Source: a bacterium (GTDB lineage: Bacteria > Hinthialibacterota > Hinthialibacteria > Hinthialibacterales > Hinthialibacteraceae). Taken from it: a stretch of 64,000 nt of DNA. The position numbers and the translations under genes were made by a program. Each line of letters opens with the position of its first letter. Within the stretch, counting starts at the first letter, position 1. Below, in pieces: positions 55,632-64,000 of the stretch. The DNA lies in assembly GCA_016125385.1 (NCBI GenBank), contig WGLV01000005.1:142869-206868 (forward strand), read 5' to 3'. The notes under the pieces were generated by a model. That model was not told the DNA's origin. It saw only the letters and a list, made by a program, of their open reading frames with translations, and did not search any database.

Positions 55632-56651
55632 ATGCAACGCAGACGTCTTTTTCGCACACGTTACCTCATCGAAGCGGCGGCGGCCCTTGGCCTGCTGGCC
55701 GTTTTGATGGCGATGATGGTTCCCGTCTTCCTCGACGCGCAGAATATCAATACTCCCGAAAATTTTCCCGATCCGAATTTCCGGCGCGCCGTCGAACGAT
55801 TCATGGGCGTGGAGGATGGCGCGCCGATCCGGGTCGGCGAAGCAAGAGAGAAGACGGGGACTCTCGGCGCCGCTTCAAGCGGAATCACCTCGATTCAAGG
55901 GCTGCAATTCTTTCCGAAAATCACTTCGCTGATTTTATTTGGAAATCCAATCCAGAACCTGGACCTGAGCCAATACGTTCCGGATATGGAAGAATTAAAT
56001 TGCCAATATTGCCAGCTCACCAGGTTGGATGTATCTTCGCACGCGAAACTTAAAACCCTTGAATGCAACAACAACTCTCAACTATCAGTTATCAACCTGA
56101 ATGGATGCAATCAGTTGATGACGTTGAAGGCGAATCACTGCGCTCTCAACTCAATCGATCTTCAAGGCGCCCCTCATTTAAAGCGAGTTTCTCTTCAGCA
56201 TAATTTCTTTCAGCGGATAGATTTGTCTCACAATATGGAACTCGAAACGATCTTCATATCAGAGAACCGGCTTTCTGAACTAAACCTGACCAATCAGAAT
56301 TCGTTATATTTCATTGACGCATCCATTAATTTTCTATCCAGCCTTGATCTATCGAGTTGTGATGACATTCAAATGGTTTTTTTATCAGAGAATCAGCTCC
56401 ATACATTATTATTTTCAGATTCAGCGAGACCACGTAAAATCTATATCAACAAGAATCGATTCACGTCCATTCCTGAATTCGAAACCACACGGCTGGAAAC
56501 GATGGACATTTCACTCAACCCACTTCCCGATATGGAAAAACGCATAAAGCAAATCGAACTGCTGATCGGCCGCGCGGAAGATATCACTGAAAATGGATAT
56601 TTCGCCAAAGGGTTTAAATACTGGCCGAAGTTGGGCGAGGATGGGCAATAA
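55632..56651 (+). CDS. Membrane-anchored leucine-rich-repeat protein 1
   Basis: 339 residues. An N-terminal hydrophobic segment (YLIEAAAALGLLAVLMAMMV) anchors or exports it. A linker ends [17 protein letters not shown], a block shared with the next protein and with internalin-type LRR proteins. About ten LRRs of roughly 21-22 residues follow (e.g. DMEELNCQYCQLTRLDVSSH, LETIFISENRLSELNLTNQ). No enzymatic domain. It is probably a surface adhesin or ligand-binding protein. Its stop lies inside the start region of the second LRR gene. Confidence 0.85.
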   Translation: MQRRRLFRTRYLIEAAAALGLLAVLMAMMVPVFLDAQNINTPENFPDPNFRRAVERFMGVEDGAPIRVGEAREKTGTLGAASSGITSIQGLQFFPKITSLILFGNPIQNLDLSQYVPDMEELNCQYCQLTRLDVSSHAKLKTLECNNNSQLSVINLNGCNQLMTLKANHCALNSIDLQGAPHLKRVSLQHNFFQRIDLSHNMELETIFISENRLSELNLTNQNSLYFIDASINFLSSLDLSSCDDIQMVFLSENQLHTLLFSDSARPRKIYINKNRFTSIPEFETTRLETMDISLNPLPDMEKRIKQIELLIGRAEDITENGYFAKGFKYWPKLGEDGQ

Positions 56652-57741
56652 ACCCCGCGTGATTAACTCAAAAACCGTCCAAGCACTGATCGCCGGTGGA
56701 GCGCTGATCTGCGCATTCGGGTTGATGATCCCCCATTTTTTATCGGCGCAGAACATTAATTCTCCCCAAAATTTTCCTGATCCCAATTTCAGGCGCGCTG
56801 TGGAGGAGCATTTAGGCCTGGAGCCAAGCAAGGCTTTTACGGCCCGAAAAGCCGCTGAATTTCAGGTGCCGCTGGATTTGAAGGACCGGGAGATCAGATC
56901 GCTTCAAGGAATTGAATTTTTTCAATCCATCGAAGAGTTGAACTGTATGAGAAATCAGATCATCACGCTGGATTTAACTCATAACCGATCGCTGAAACGC
57001 GTGAATTGCCTGAGCAATCATCTCCGAGAGCTTCGTCTGAATGGATTGAGTGAACTGGAGGAGCTTAACTGCAATTTTAACGATCTGAAGGAATTATCCG
57101 TAGCCGGACTGATTCAGATTACCACGGTTTATTGTTCATACAATCAGCAGATGGAGCGTCTTGATATCGCTGGATGCGCTAATCTGACGGCGATTCATTG
57201 CGAACACACCTCGCTTGAGGCGCTTGATCTGGCGGAATGCGCGCATTTGAAAACTCTCTTCGCCTCAAGCACAAAAATTCGCCGGTTCGATCTATCTCAT
57301 CTACCGGAGCTGGAACACGCCACGTTCGTTTTCAACGGGTTGGAAGAATTGTCTCTGGCCAACAACCCGAATCTGACCGAACTAATCGTCATCAGCAATC
57401 AACTCAAGACGCTCGATCTTTCCCGCCAATCACGATTGAGAATTCTTGAAGCGAACAGGAATCAATTAGAGCACGTCGTATTTCATCCCGAGGCGCCGTT
57501 ATGGAGAATCGATCTTTCATCGAACCAGTTCACAAGCGCGCCTCTCGTGAATACAAGCCACCTGCTCGCGTACGATTTGTCTTACAATCGCATCCTCAAA
57601 GACGACCCGGCCATCGCAAAAATCGAATCGGATATCGGAAAAGCCGACTATGACGCCGCCGCGCTTTTTTTACGCAGCGGATTCATGCTGACTCCGCAAC
57701 AAGGGGATCCTGAGCCTCTGCGAGAACCTACTCACGAATAA
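56641..57741 (+). CDS. Membrane-anchored leucine-rich-repeat protein 2 (paralogue)
   Basis: 366 residues, same layout as its upstream neighbour: hydrophobic anchor ([17 protein letters not shown]), the shared block [20 protein letters not shown], then LRRs ([38 protein letters not shown]). The two genes are clearly tandem duplicates with diverged repeats. Start set at the ATG at 56641 overlapping the preceding stop; an earlier in-frame start would add 16 residues. The 3' end overlaps the opposite-strand surface gene by 14 bases. Confidence 0.84.
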   Translation: MGNKPRVINSKTVQALIAGGALICAFGLMIPHFLSAQNINSPQNFPDPNFRRAVEEHLGLEPSKAFTARKAAEFQVPLDLKDREIRSLQGIEFFQSIEELNCMRNQIITLDLTHNRSLKRVNCLSNHLRELRLNGLSELEELNCNFNDLKELSVAGLIQITTVYCSYNQQMERLDIAGCANLTAIHCEHTSLEALDLAECAHLKTLFASSTKIRRFDLSHLPELEHATFVFNGLEELSLANNPNLTELIVISNQLKTLDLSRQSRLRILEANRNQLEHVVFHPEAPLWRIDLSSNQFTSAPLVNTSHLLAYDLSYNRILKDDPAIAKIESDIGKADYDAAALFLRSGFMLTPQQGDPEPLREPTHE

Positions 57742-60391
57742 CGACGCGGAAACCTATAGCGGCATATACCTGATCAGGCTGGTATGCGCTCCGGACCGAA
57801 GCGCGCACGTAAGCGGGGCCGTCCTGCCAGGAGCCGCCGCGGATAATTTTCGATTTTCCGCGTTCGGGACCGGCGGGGTCGACCTGAGCGTCAGCGGGAT
57901 AAGCCGAATACCAGTCGGCGCACCATTCCCACACGTTTCCGAGCATGTCATGCAATCCATACGGATTCGCGGAGAACGTACCAACCGGTGAGGTAACGGG
58001 AAAACCATCATCACAGGGGAAACGGCTGCGGAAGCCGCCAAAATCGGTCGCGCTGGAAATATCCGCAACGTTAGCCAGCGAACACGCCTGATCGTTATCG
58101 GCGTCGTCACCCCAATAACGCCTGGTATCCGTTCCAGCCCGGCAGGCGTATTCCCACTCCGCTTCTGTCGGTAATGAAAAAGTGTAATCCGTATTGTCCG
58201 TAAGCCAGTCGCAGAACGCCTGAGCTTTATTCCACGTCAGGTTCACTGCGGGATAACTATCGTCATTCAGATTATACGGACCGGCTTTCAGGCTGTTATG
58301 AGCGGGATCGAATCGCCGTATCTGTTGATTGGTAATTTCATACTTGCCGATCCAGAAATCCTTGCTGATGGTGACGGTGTGCTGGGGTAATTCCGTGCTG
58401 ATGACGTCAGGATCGCCGCTGGAACCGCCCTGCTGAAAGGAACCCCGTGGAATTTTCACCATCGCCAGCGTCACGCCTCCACCGAGATCGATATCAACGG
58501 TTTCTCCAGTGGGGACGCCGGGCGCGGGGGTCGGCGTGGGAGTCACCAACGGACCGGCTTCAATCTGCATGTAATACATATTATTCGAAGCGTCAGGATC
58601 GTAGAAAAACGCGCCCAGGTCGGGTCCGCTTTTGCGAAGATCAAGCCATGCAAGCGAACGATCCCACCCCGGCGGGAAGACATCAATGGGGCCCTCAACC
58701 CGTTCGGCGTCTTCATCGAAACCGATCAGCGAATGGTTTTGTGAATCGATCGCCCATAAGCGGTTTTCAAGCCATTCAATATCAACCGCCGAACCGATGT
58801 CGATCACGTGATCGTATGCGATGCTCGAACCAGACAGCCTGTAGATACGATTACCGAAGCTGCTTGACGCCAGATAAAAGAAGTCGCCATTTTCATCGCC
58901 CGCGATGGCCTGATCGATCAATGGCGCCGGGATCGATATCGGCGATGGAGTGTAAATCGTTCCATCCATACCGATGATCCAGGCGTTTACGGGAGCGCCC
59001 GATGACGAAATCGGATACGCGACGAGGACGCGGTCTCCACTGAACTCAGCCTGAAGCCAATCGACGCTTGATGGCAAATCGGCGGGTGTTTGCAATTCCG
59101 TCGTTCCGATCAAGGCGCCAGTGGAATCGATGCGATGGATCGACAAGCGGTTGGGATATCGCAAAACAGCCATCACCCATCCAGAGCCGGAACCTGCAAA
59201 AGCCCAGCGGAAATCATTCGCGCCCAAGTGATCGACCTGAAGCGCGTCGCCGATGGTTTGAGACAGGTCGAACCGCCGGAAGCGGAACAATTTGGTAAAA
59301 GCAGGGTCTTCGTAATACATCGCGAATGAGGCCCCGCCATCCGACAACGAGACGCCGGAGTATTCATCGGAGGCAATGGGCAGCTTGCGGGTAAATATCC
59401 GGCCAAAGCGGTCAAATGAAATAAAGAGGGGATCTCCGTTCGCATTGTAGGCGAACGCGGAATAACCAAGCGCACTATCGGCCAGATACCCCGTGCGGGG
59501 AATGATCGCCGATTCCAGATACAACTGGAGGGCGCGATGCGTCTCCCACAATCGGACCGGCGCGGGGGTGGGCGCGTTGGGGTCCGGCGTCGGCGTCATG
59601 TACGGCAAAGTCGGTGTGGGAGTTGATGTCGGCGCATTGGGATCGGGAGTCGCGCTTGGTTCAGGCGTCGTGGTTTCAGTCGGCGTTGGCGCGTTTGGAT
59701 CGGGAGTCGCACTGGGCCCAGGCGTGACGGTCAAAGCAGGCGTGGGAGCGTTTGGGTCGGGCGTCGGCGTATCAACAATCGGTGTGGGAGTCGCGGTATC
59801 GCTCGGAGTCGGGGTATCCAACACAGGCGTAGGGGTTGGCGCATTGGGGTCAGGCGTCGGCGTATCGACGATCGGTGTTGGAGTCGCGGTATCGCTCGGA
59901 GTCGGCGTATCCAACACAGGCGTAGGCGTCGGGGCATTGGGGTCGGGAGTTGGAGTATCCAGTACAGGAGTCGGCGTCGCCGTATCGCCTGGCGTGGGCG
60001 TATCAACCAGCGGCGTTGGCGTCGGCGCGTTCGGATCAGGCGTTGGAGTATCGAACGGAGTCGGCGTATCTCCGGGTGTCGGGGTATCGGCCGGGGTTGG
60101 CGTTTCAACCGGAGTCGGGGGATTTACACTGTATGCGTAGTACTCGTACGTAACGATGATGAGATCATCGTTATTCACAAGACCATCGCCATTTTTATCA
60201 CCATTCGTGTAAGGCGTGACGGTCTGTTTCCAATACGCGCTGATCTGGAGGAGAGAGACGATCAGATCGTCATCATTATTGATCTGGGCGTAGGATACGC
60301 GGGGATGGAACGGCGTTGCGATAACGCATGCGGTCAACACAGCGGCAAGCAAAACCGCCAAACGCTTCGCCCCGGTCCGGCGATGTTTCAT
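57728..60391 (-). CDS. Secreted dockerin-like / Thr-Pro linker / FGE-fold surface protein
   Basis: 887 residues. Signal peptide (about 1-36); a dockerin-like calcium segment at about 38-88 with the loop [14 protein letters not shown] and a weaker upstream half ([11 protein letters not shown]). A Thr/Pro linker (about 89-275) contains three identical-period 31-residue units. A middle region (about 276-630) is beta-rich without a recognised family. The C-terminus (about 632-887) has the formylglycine-generating-enzyme fold: [55 protein letters not shown] and [14 protein letters not shown]. The two cysteines expected just after GGSW are missing, so it is probably a binding domain, not a maturase. 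Confidence 0.88.
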   Translation of the reverse strand: MKHRRTGAKRLAVLLAAVLTACVIATPFHPRVSYAQINNDDDLIVSLLQISAYWKQTVTPYTNGDKNGDGLVNNDDLIIVTYEYYAYSVNPPTPVETPTPADTPTPGDTPTPFDTPTPDPNAPTPTPLVDTPTPGDTATPTPVLDTPTPDPNAPTPTPVLDTPTPSDTATPTPIVDTPTPDPNAPTPTPVLDTPTPSDTATPTPIVDTPTPDPNAPTPALTVTPGPSATPDPNAPTPTETTTPEPSATPDPNAPTSTPTPTLPYMTPTPDPNAPTPAPVRLWETHRALQLYLESAIIPRTGYLADSALGYSAFAYNANGDPLFISFDRFGRIFTRKLPIASDEYSGVSLSDGGASFAMYYEDPAFTKLFRFRRFDLSQTIGDALQVDHLGANDFRWAFAGSGSGWVMAVLRYPNRLSIHRIDSTGALIGTTELQTPADLPSSVDWLQAEFSGDRVLVAYPISSSGAPVNAWIIGMDGTIYTPSPISIPAPLIDQAIAGDENGDFFYLASSSFGNRIYRLSGSSIAYDHVIDIGSAVDIEWLENRLWAIDSQNHSLIGFDEDAERVEGPIDVFPPGWDRSLAWLDLRKSGPDLGAFFYDPDASNNMYYMQIEAGPLVTPTPTPAPGVPTGETVDIDLGGGVTLAMVKIPRGSFQQGGSSGDPDVISTELPQHTVTISKDFWIGKYEITNQQIRRFDPAHNSLKAGPYNLNDDSYPAVNLTWNKAQAFCDWLTDNTDYTFSLPTEAEWEYACRAGTDTRRYWGDDADNDQACSLANVADISSATDFGGFRSRFPCDDGFPVTSPVGTFSANPYGLHDMLGNVWEWCADWYSAYPADAQVDPAGPERGKSKIIRGGSWQDGPAYVRASVRSAYQPDQVYAAIGFRVVIRE
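59759..60037 (-). repeat. Three tandem 93-bp coding repeats
   Basis: Units run 60037-59945, 59944-59852 and 59851-59759, each encoding a 31-residue [26 protein letters not shown] unit with very few changes (the last two units have the same protein sequence). They suggest recent unit duplication in the linker. Confidence 0.9.
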
Positions 60392-60447
60392 TTTACGTCC
60401 TCAACCATTGCCTTAACACAATGAACGCAATCAATATCAATGAATCT

Positions 60448-60476
60448 TCACGGATTATAGACGGTATAATCCGTGA
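60448..60476 (-). promoter_or_regulatory. Perfect hairpin between the PBP4 and FGE-fold genes
   Basis: TCACGGATTATA and TATAATCCGTGA are exact complements with a five-base loop. On the minus strand no T run follows, so an operator upstream of the FGE-fold gene or a poor terminator of the PBP4 gene are both possible. Confidence 0.4.
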
Positions 60477-60539
60477 TAAACAATGGAAAAGGTGAATTTT
60501 GGCGTTTTACAACGCGATAGAATGCAGCCGCCGCCGTGA

Positions 60540-62042
60540 TCATCCCCGATCGACGATCAACTCGCAGGCCTTGTCGATGGTGTTGGTGAGGATGGTTCCC
60601 CGCGTGTCGCAGTTGCCCAGCATGGAGAACACATACGTCTTACCGCTCTGCGCTTCAATAAAACCGGATAACGCCCGAACGCCGTGCAGCGTACCCGTTT
60701 TGGCGGTTACGCGGCCCCGTACGTCGGCGCCCCGCATGCGATTGCGAAGGGTTCCGCTCTCTCCCGCTTCGGGCAGCATCGAACGAAACGATTCCCCATA
60801 ACTGGATTGATCGATCGCGCGGAGCGTCTGCACCAAGGTTTGGGCGCTGACCCGGTTTTCGCGGGAGAGGCCTGAGCCGTCGGCCACATAGACGCCATCC
60901 AGGTCACAGCCAAAGCGGAACAGGACGTTTTTAATCGCCAGGGCGCCCACGGTGTAGCTGCCGATTCCATAATTGACCGCTCCCAGCGTTTTAAGGAAAT
61001 GTTCGGCGTAGAGATTCTGGCTTTTTTTCATGCACTCTTCGACGAGAACGCCCAATGGCTCCGACTGGTATGAAAGGAAAAGGGTCCACTGATCGCGTGG
61101 AGGGAGGACGCCGTTCGAATCATCTTCATCGTAATCAAAAGCCTTACCCGTTACGGACAAGCCTTCACTCTCCAGCGTTTCTTTGAACACGGTGACAAAA
61201 TACGCGGTTGGATTGGGAACAGTGACATAATGGAGAGTGGAGCGCTTGGGAGGAACGGACCCCGACATTTTGATCGCGTGTTCTTCATCAACGCGGGCGA
61301 ACAGGACGCCCCGGGCGCTCTTTGAACTGCCCGCCGTAGTGACCTGATTGTCGATGCGCAGGTAATGCGTCGGCGGGTTGGTGGTAATCACAGCTTTTTG
61401 TCCCGCGCCGGAACCGCCTTTGATGGTTACGTCAAGACAGCCATCGTTAAACGACAGGCCGCTGACTTCCGCTGAATACCAATCTTCGCGGTACGAAGGG
61501 TCCCAGTTGAGGCCCAGGGCGGCGTCATCAAAGAAGTCATCTACCCCGATTACGTTACCCTGAATTTTGGTGATGCCGCTCAGTTTGAGTTTGGCGGCCC
61601 AATCACGCATGGTCCGGGTCAGGTCGCCGCCGTTGAATCGGCCTCCGATGCTGGGGTCGCCGCCACCTTCAACGATCAGATCGCCGATAAAAACCTCTCC
61701 CTGCTGATGGCCCGCCAGGTGGAGTCTGGTTTCATAGCGATAATCAGGCCCCAATCCCAGAAGAATAGCCGCACAGGTGAAGATTTTCATGTTGGAAGCG
61801 GGAATCAGTCGGCGTTCGGAATCAAGCTCATACAAAGGCTTGCCGGTATCGAGCGCCTCGACGAGAACGCTCCAATCGCGGCGCTCGCCTCCCGCGCTGA
61901 ACAGATCGTTCAGTTCATCGGTGAGACCGGCGTTCGCGGCCGGTGAAACCGAGGTAAGTACAAAGAGAACGGCAGCCCAGAGGACCGCCGTTCTTTTGAT
62001 TCGTTTGGAAAACTTATCTTTTTTCATCTGACGCGGGATCAA
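60540..62042 (-). CDS. dacB: PBP4-type D-Ala-D-Ala carboxypeptidase/endopeptidase (S13)
   Basis: 500-residue penicillin-binding protein of the S13 family, cutting peptide cross-links in the periplasm. TTG start is supported by GGAGG exactly eight bases upstream; the next ATG (62027) is in frame. Signal segment near ALLWAAVLFVLTSVSP. Active-site SxxK: S83 and K86 in IPASNMKIFT; the second motif lies in VADGSGLSRENRV; KTG is K448 in TAKTGTLHG. Length and large insert region fit DacB. Confidence 0.93.
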   Translation of the reverse strand: MIPRQMKKDKFSKRIKRTAVLWAAVLFVLTSVSPAANAGLTDELNDLFSAGGERRDWSVLVEALDTGKPLYELDSERRLIPASNMKIFTCAAILLGLGPDYRYETRLHLAGHQQGEVFIGDLIVEGGGDPSIGGRFNGGDLTRTMRDWAAKLKLSGITKIQGNVIGVDDFFDDAALGLNWDPSYREDWYSAEVSGLSFNDGCLDVTIKGGSGAGQKAVITTNPPTHYLRIDNQVTTAGSSKSARGVLFARVDEEHAIKMSGSVPPKRSTLHYVTVPNPTAYFVTVFKETLESEGLSVTGKAFDYDEDDSNGVLPPRDQWTLFLSYQSEPLGVLVEECMKKSQNLYAEHFLKTLGAVNYGIGSYTVGALAIKNVLFRFGCDLDGVYVADGSGLSRENRVSAQTLVQTLRAIDQSSYGESFRSMLPEAGESGTLRNRMRGADVRGRVTAKTGTLHGVRALSGFIEAQSGKTYVFSMLGNCDTRGTILTNTIDKACELIVDRG

Positions 62043-62063
62043 TCAGGATGCCTCCAATACCGA

Positions 62064-64000
62064 TTACTGATTCATTCCGATCTGCGTATTCGCGGCAGGA
62101 GCGGTGGTTTCTTCGCCATTCGCGTCAATACCACCCGCCGCCGAGTCAAGGTCTTTAATGAAGTGGCCTTCGACGTCGATCAGTACATTCACGACGTTGT
62201 TTTCCTGATTGCTGATGTCGATGTCGTTAATGGTATTGATTCGGCCGCCGAATTCGATGTCATAGAAGTACTGCATGGTGGCGTTGTAGTCGGCGTCAAA
62301 ATCGAGCGTCAGGGCGCGCTTGATGTAGAAGTCCTTGCCCTGCGACTCCATGTCTTTGTTATAAATGTCGATGATGTCGGGCGGAATCAGGCCGTCTTTT
62401 TTGAACTTCGCCCAGGTTTTATACGTTTCCTTGGCTTGTTCATATTCGTCGGAGATGGCTTTTTTCCGCGCGGGGTCACGGATGGGGTCGCCCGTATCGG
62501 GATCATAGAGCATCATGCCCATGAGGCCGTTCGCTCCAGCGCCACCCATCATGCCGCCGCCGAAGCCGCCCATCATGCCCATGCCCATCCCCATGCCGCC
62601 ATAACCGCCCATCATACCACCCATTCCGCCCATGCCGCCCATACCGCCCATTCCCATGGCGCCAAGGGTGTATTCGGCGAGGATGCTGTCCGGGCCCGAG
62701 ATTTTACCCTGGACCTTCTGAAGTTCGCCATTGAAGAAGGTACGGAGTTCATCGTCGTTGACGTTGTAACTCTGGCCTTTGTTAATGACGTCGTTGATGG
62801 AGATGATCTGGTTATCAATCGCCTGTTTGGAGAGGTCATAGGAGAGTTTCTGGAACTCAACGATACGATGGAGAAGCTCCTTGCTCCATTCAGCCGGATC
62901 GATTTCAAACAGCCCTTGCAGTTCCGCGAAGGTTTTGCCGGTATTGGCGCGGATGTATTCAAGGACGGAGAGCTCACGGATGGTTTTCACCGTTTCGTTC
63001 ACGGTTTTCAGATACGCTTCATTCAGCCCGAGAGCGGAGTGAACCATGTCGTACTCACGTTCAAAACGTTCACGGATATCGACCGCCAGCGCGGGGAAGA
63101 CTTTCTGCCGCTGAACGCGTTCCATAGTGGCGAGCAGGTCGGGCAACGATTCCGGCGAGGGGAGATCGTCGTTGAAATTATCGAGAAGGATGACGTTGTC
63201 GTGCGAGGTCAGTTCTTTGCTGTAATCAAACGCGGTGGTCGCGCGATTCTGAATGCGGAGATCGTCAAAGGTGCAGTCGGCGGCGAACCCGTCTTCTTCA
63301 TCGGCGCCGAGATAAACACCGGATAGCACGCTGGGAAGCGAGATATTGGAGGTCAGCGTTTGACCGACGGTGGAACCGCCGACGGCGCCACGACCGCCGA
63401 AGCCGCCCATCATGCCGCCCATGCCGCCCATCATGCCACCGAATCCACCACCAAAGCCGCCCATCATGCCGCCGCCCATACCGCCGCCCATGTCGAAGAA
63501 GAGCGCGTCGTCTTCATCGCGAGCGTCGCGAATGGATACGCCGGCGCCGAAGGGGACGCCTTTGTTCTGGCCGTTGATATACAGCGCCTGACGTTTCGCC
63601 TCCCAGACGGCGGAGACGAAATACCACTGGCCCGGCTTCCAGTCGGAAATATTGGCGGTGACGGAGCTGGGCTGGAAGTTATTGCGAAGTTCAAAGGTCA
63701 GCGTGGGGCCTTCGCCCTTATAAACGCAGACGTAATTTTCAACGGAAAACGGTCCGGGGCCTGGAGGCAGGACGGAGTTGATATTCATGCGGGAATTTTC
63801 TTCATCCTGCTGGGCTTCAAACTGTTTCTGCAGGTCTTCGCGCGATTTCTTTTCGATATGAATTGCGAGGAACATACACTTGTGATGGACTTCACGATCC
63901 GCTGGATCCCAATCCGGCTTCACCCAGAATTCCAACGTTCCCTGAGAAGGATTGATTACCTGCCGGATGCCGATGTTGGAAAACGTAACGGCGCGGCCTT
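62064..64000 (-). CDS. LamG-like protein with Gly-Met-rich tracts (partial, 5' end outside window)
   Basis: The frame runs open to the right window edge, so the N-terminus is missing; about 645 residues are visible. A LamG/concanavalin-like fold is suggested by INPSQGTLEFWVKPDWD, later PGQWYFVSAVWEAKRQALYI and the strand LDDLRIQN-like ending DDLRIQNRAT. Two Gly/Met-rich stretches (around 63350-63500 and 62500-62670) read GMGGMGGMMGG-type units. Between them a helical region (e.g. NEAYLKTVNETVKTIRELSV) resembles a coiled domain. The C-terminus is not catalytic-looking. Possibly a secreted matrix or binding protein; function unknown. Confidence 0.75.
   Translation of the reverse strand, partial: GRAVTFSNIGIRQVINPSQGTLEFWVKPDWDPADREVHHKCMFLAIHIEKKSREDLQKQFEAQQDEENSRMNINSVLPPGPGPFSVENYVCVYKGEGPTLTFELRNNFQPSSVTANISDWKPGQWYFVSAVWEAKRQALYINGQNKGVPFGAGVSIRDARDEDDALFFDMGGGMGGGMMGGFGGGFGGMMGGMGGMMGGFGGRGAVGGSTVGQTLTSNISLPSVLSGVYLGADEEDGFAADCTFDDLRIQNRATTAFDYSKELTSHDNVILLDNFNDDLPSPESLPDLLATMERVQRQKVFPALAVDIRERFEREYDMVHSALGLNEAYLKTVNETVKTIRELSVLEYIRANTGKTFAELQGLFEIDPAEWSKELLHRIVEFQKLSYDLSKQAIDNQIISINDVINKGQSYNVNDDELRTFFNGELQKVQGKISGPDSILAEYTLGAMGMGGMGGMGGMGGMMGGYGGMGMGMGMMGGFGGGMMGGAGANGLMGMMLYDPDTGDPIRDPARKKAISDEYEQAKETYKTWAKFKKDGLIPPDIIDIYNKDMESQGKDFYIKRALTLDFDADYNATMQYFYDIEFGGRINTINDIDISNQENNVVNVLIDVEGHFIKDLDSAAGGIDANGEETTAPAANTQIGMNQ

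Noticed and set aside
59493..60140. Glycine/valine-rich plus-strand open frame opposite the FGE-fold protein
   Set aside because: Antisense shadow of the 93-bp repeat linker.
52443..60391. Sulfatase and FGE-fold protein as enzyme and maturase
   Set aside because: The FGE-fold domain lacks both catalytic cysteines and is exported on a surface protein.
62163..63326. 387-codon histidine/alanine-rich plus-strand open frame
   Set aside because: It lies wholly opposite the LamG protein, with the histidine/alanine stretch opposite the Gly-Met tract, and has no recognisable domain.

Overview
The window looks like chromosomal DNA of a Gram-negative, flagellated, heterotrophic bacterium from a poorly sampled lineage. 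The evidence is FliG, FlgM and FapA (flagella), a lipid-A-synthase N-terminal-domain protein, a system II (ResB/CcsA) cytochrome c assembly pair, Tat-type signal peptides on secreted enzymes, and very large secreted proteins with threonine/proline linkers. GC looks to be in the mid-50s percent by eye, with clear AT-rich gaps. Shine-Dalgarno sites are common, and several genes appear to start at TTG or GTG. The linker style is reminiscent of candidate phyla such as Hydrogenedentota, Sumerlaeota or Hinthialibacterota, but this is only an impression. No rRNA, tRNA, CRISPR array or insertion sequence was seen.

Layout. 0-10.1 kb: partial mnmG, then a HigBA-type toxin-antitoxin pair with its own palindromic operator, a small secreted protein and a PKD-containing M23 peptidase (all minus strand). 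A plus-strand aminotransferase plus nucleotidyltransferase pair for sugar-nucleotide synthesis follows. The 3' end of the nucleotidyltransferase gene is duplicated around a cassette-like insert carrying a DUF2200 gene. A two-gene small-protein unit, an unknown protein and a CgeB-like glycosyltransferase come next. 10.3-16.7 kb: ResB/CcsA, a Tat-exported TIM-barrel protein and ribonuclease D. 16.8-27.0 kb: two divergent giant surface proteins, a 2299-residue NHL/PKD/PPC/subtilisin protein and a protein with five 125-residue repeats. 27.1-32.6 kb: UPF0251 regulator, LAB_N protein, GT39-like and GT2 glycosyltransferases, FliG and an AT-hook chromatin-like protein.

33.4-36.6 kb: a ribose-type import and phosphorylation set (permease, binding protein, ribokinase) with no ATPase gene. 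36.7-42.7 kb: a beta-helix secreted protein, an integrase-SAM-like protein coupled to a GT87-like membrane enzyme, FlgM, and a TlpA-like thioredoxin fused to a LolA-like domain. 42.8-48.9 kb: coiled-coil protein, FapA and TPR protein in one unit, and a plant-type phosphofructokinase. 49.0-54 kb: a YtrA-type GntR regulator with ABC transporter and membrane protein, and a Tat-exported sulfatase. 54.1-64 kb: a GlcF-like iron-sulfur protein, two tandem leucine-rich-repeat paralogues, a dockerin-like/PT-linker/FGE-fold surface protein, a PBP4-type peptidase, and a partial LamG protein with Gly-Met-rich tracts.

The main themes are envelope and surface construction (glycosyltransferases, PBP4, M23 peptidase, surface proteins), flagellar genes scattered singly among other functions, and small accessory units (toxin-antitoxin, cassette-like insert). 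I found no single convincing undescribed system. The best leads are the cassette-like insertion with host-gene end duplication, the divergent pair of giant surface proteins, and the AT-hook/winged-helix chromatin-like protein.
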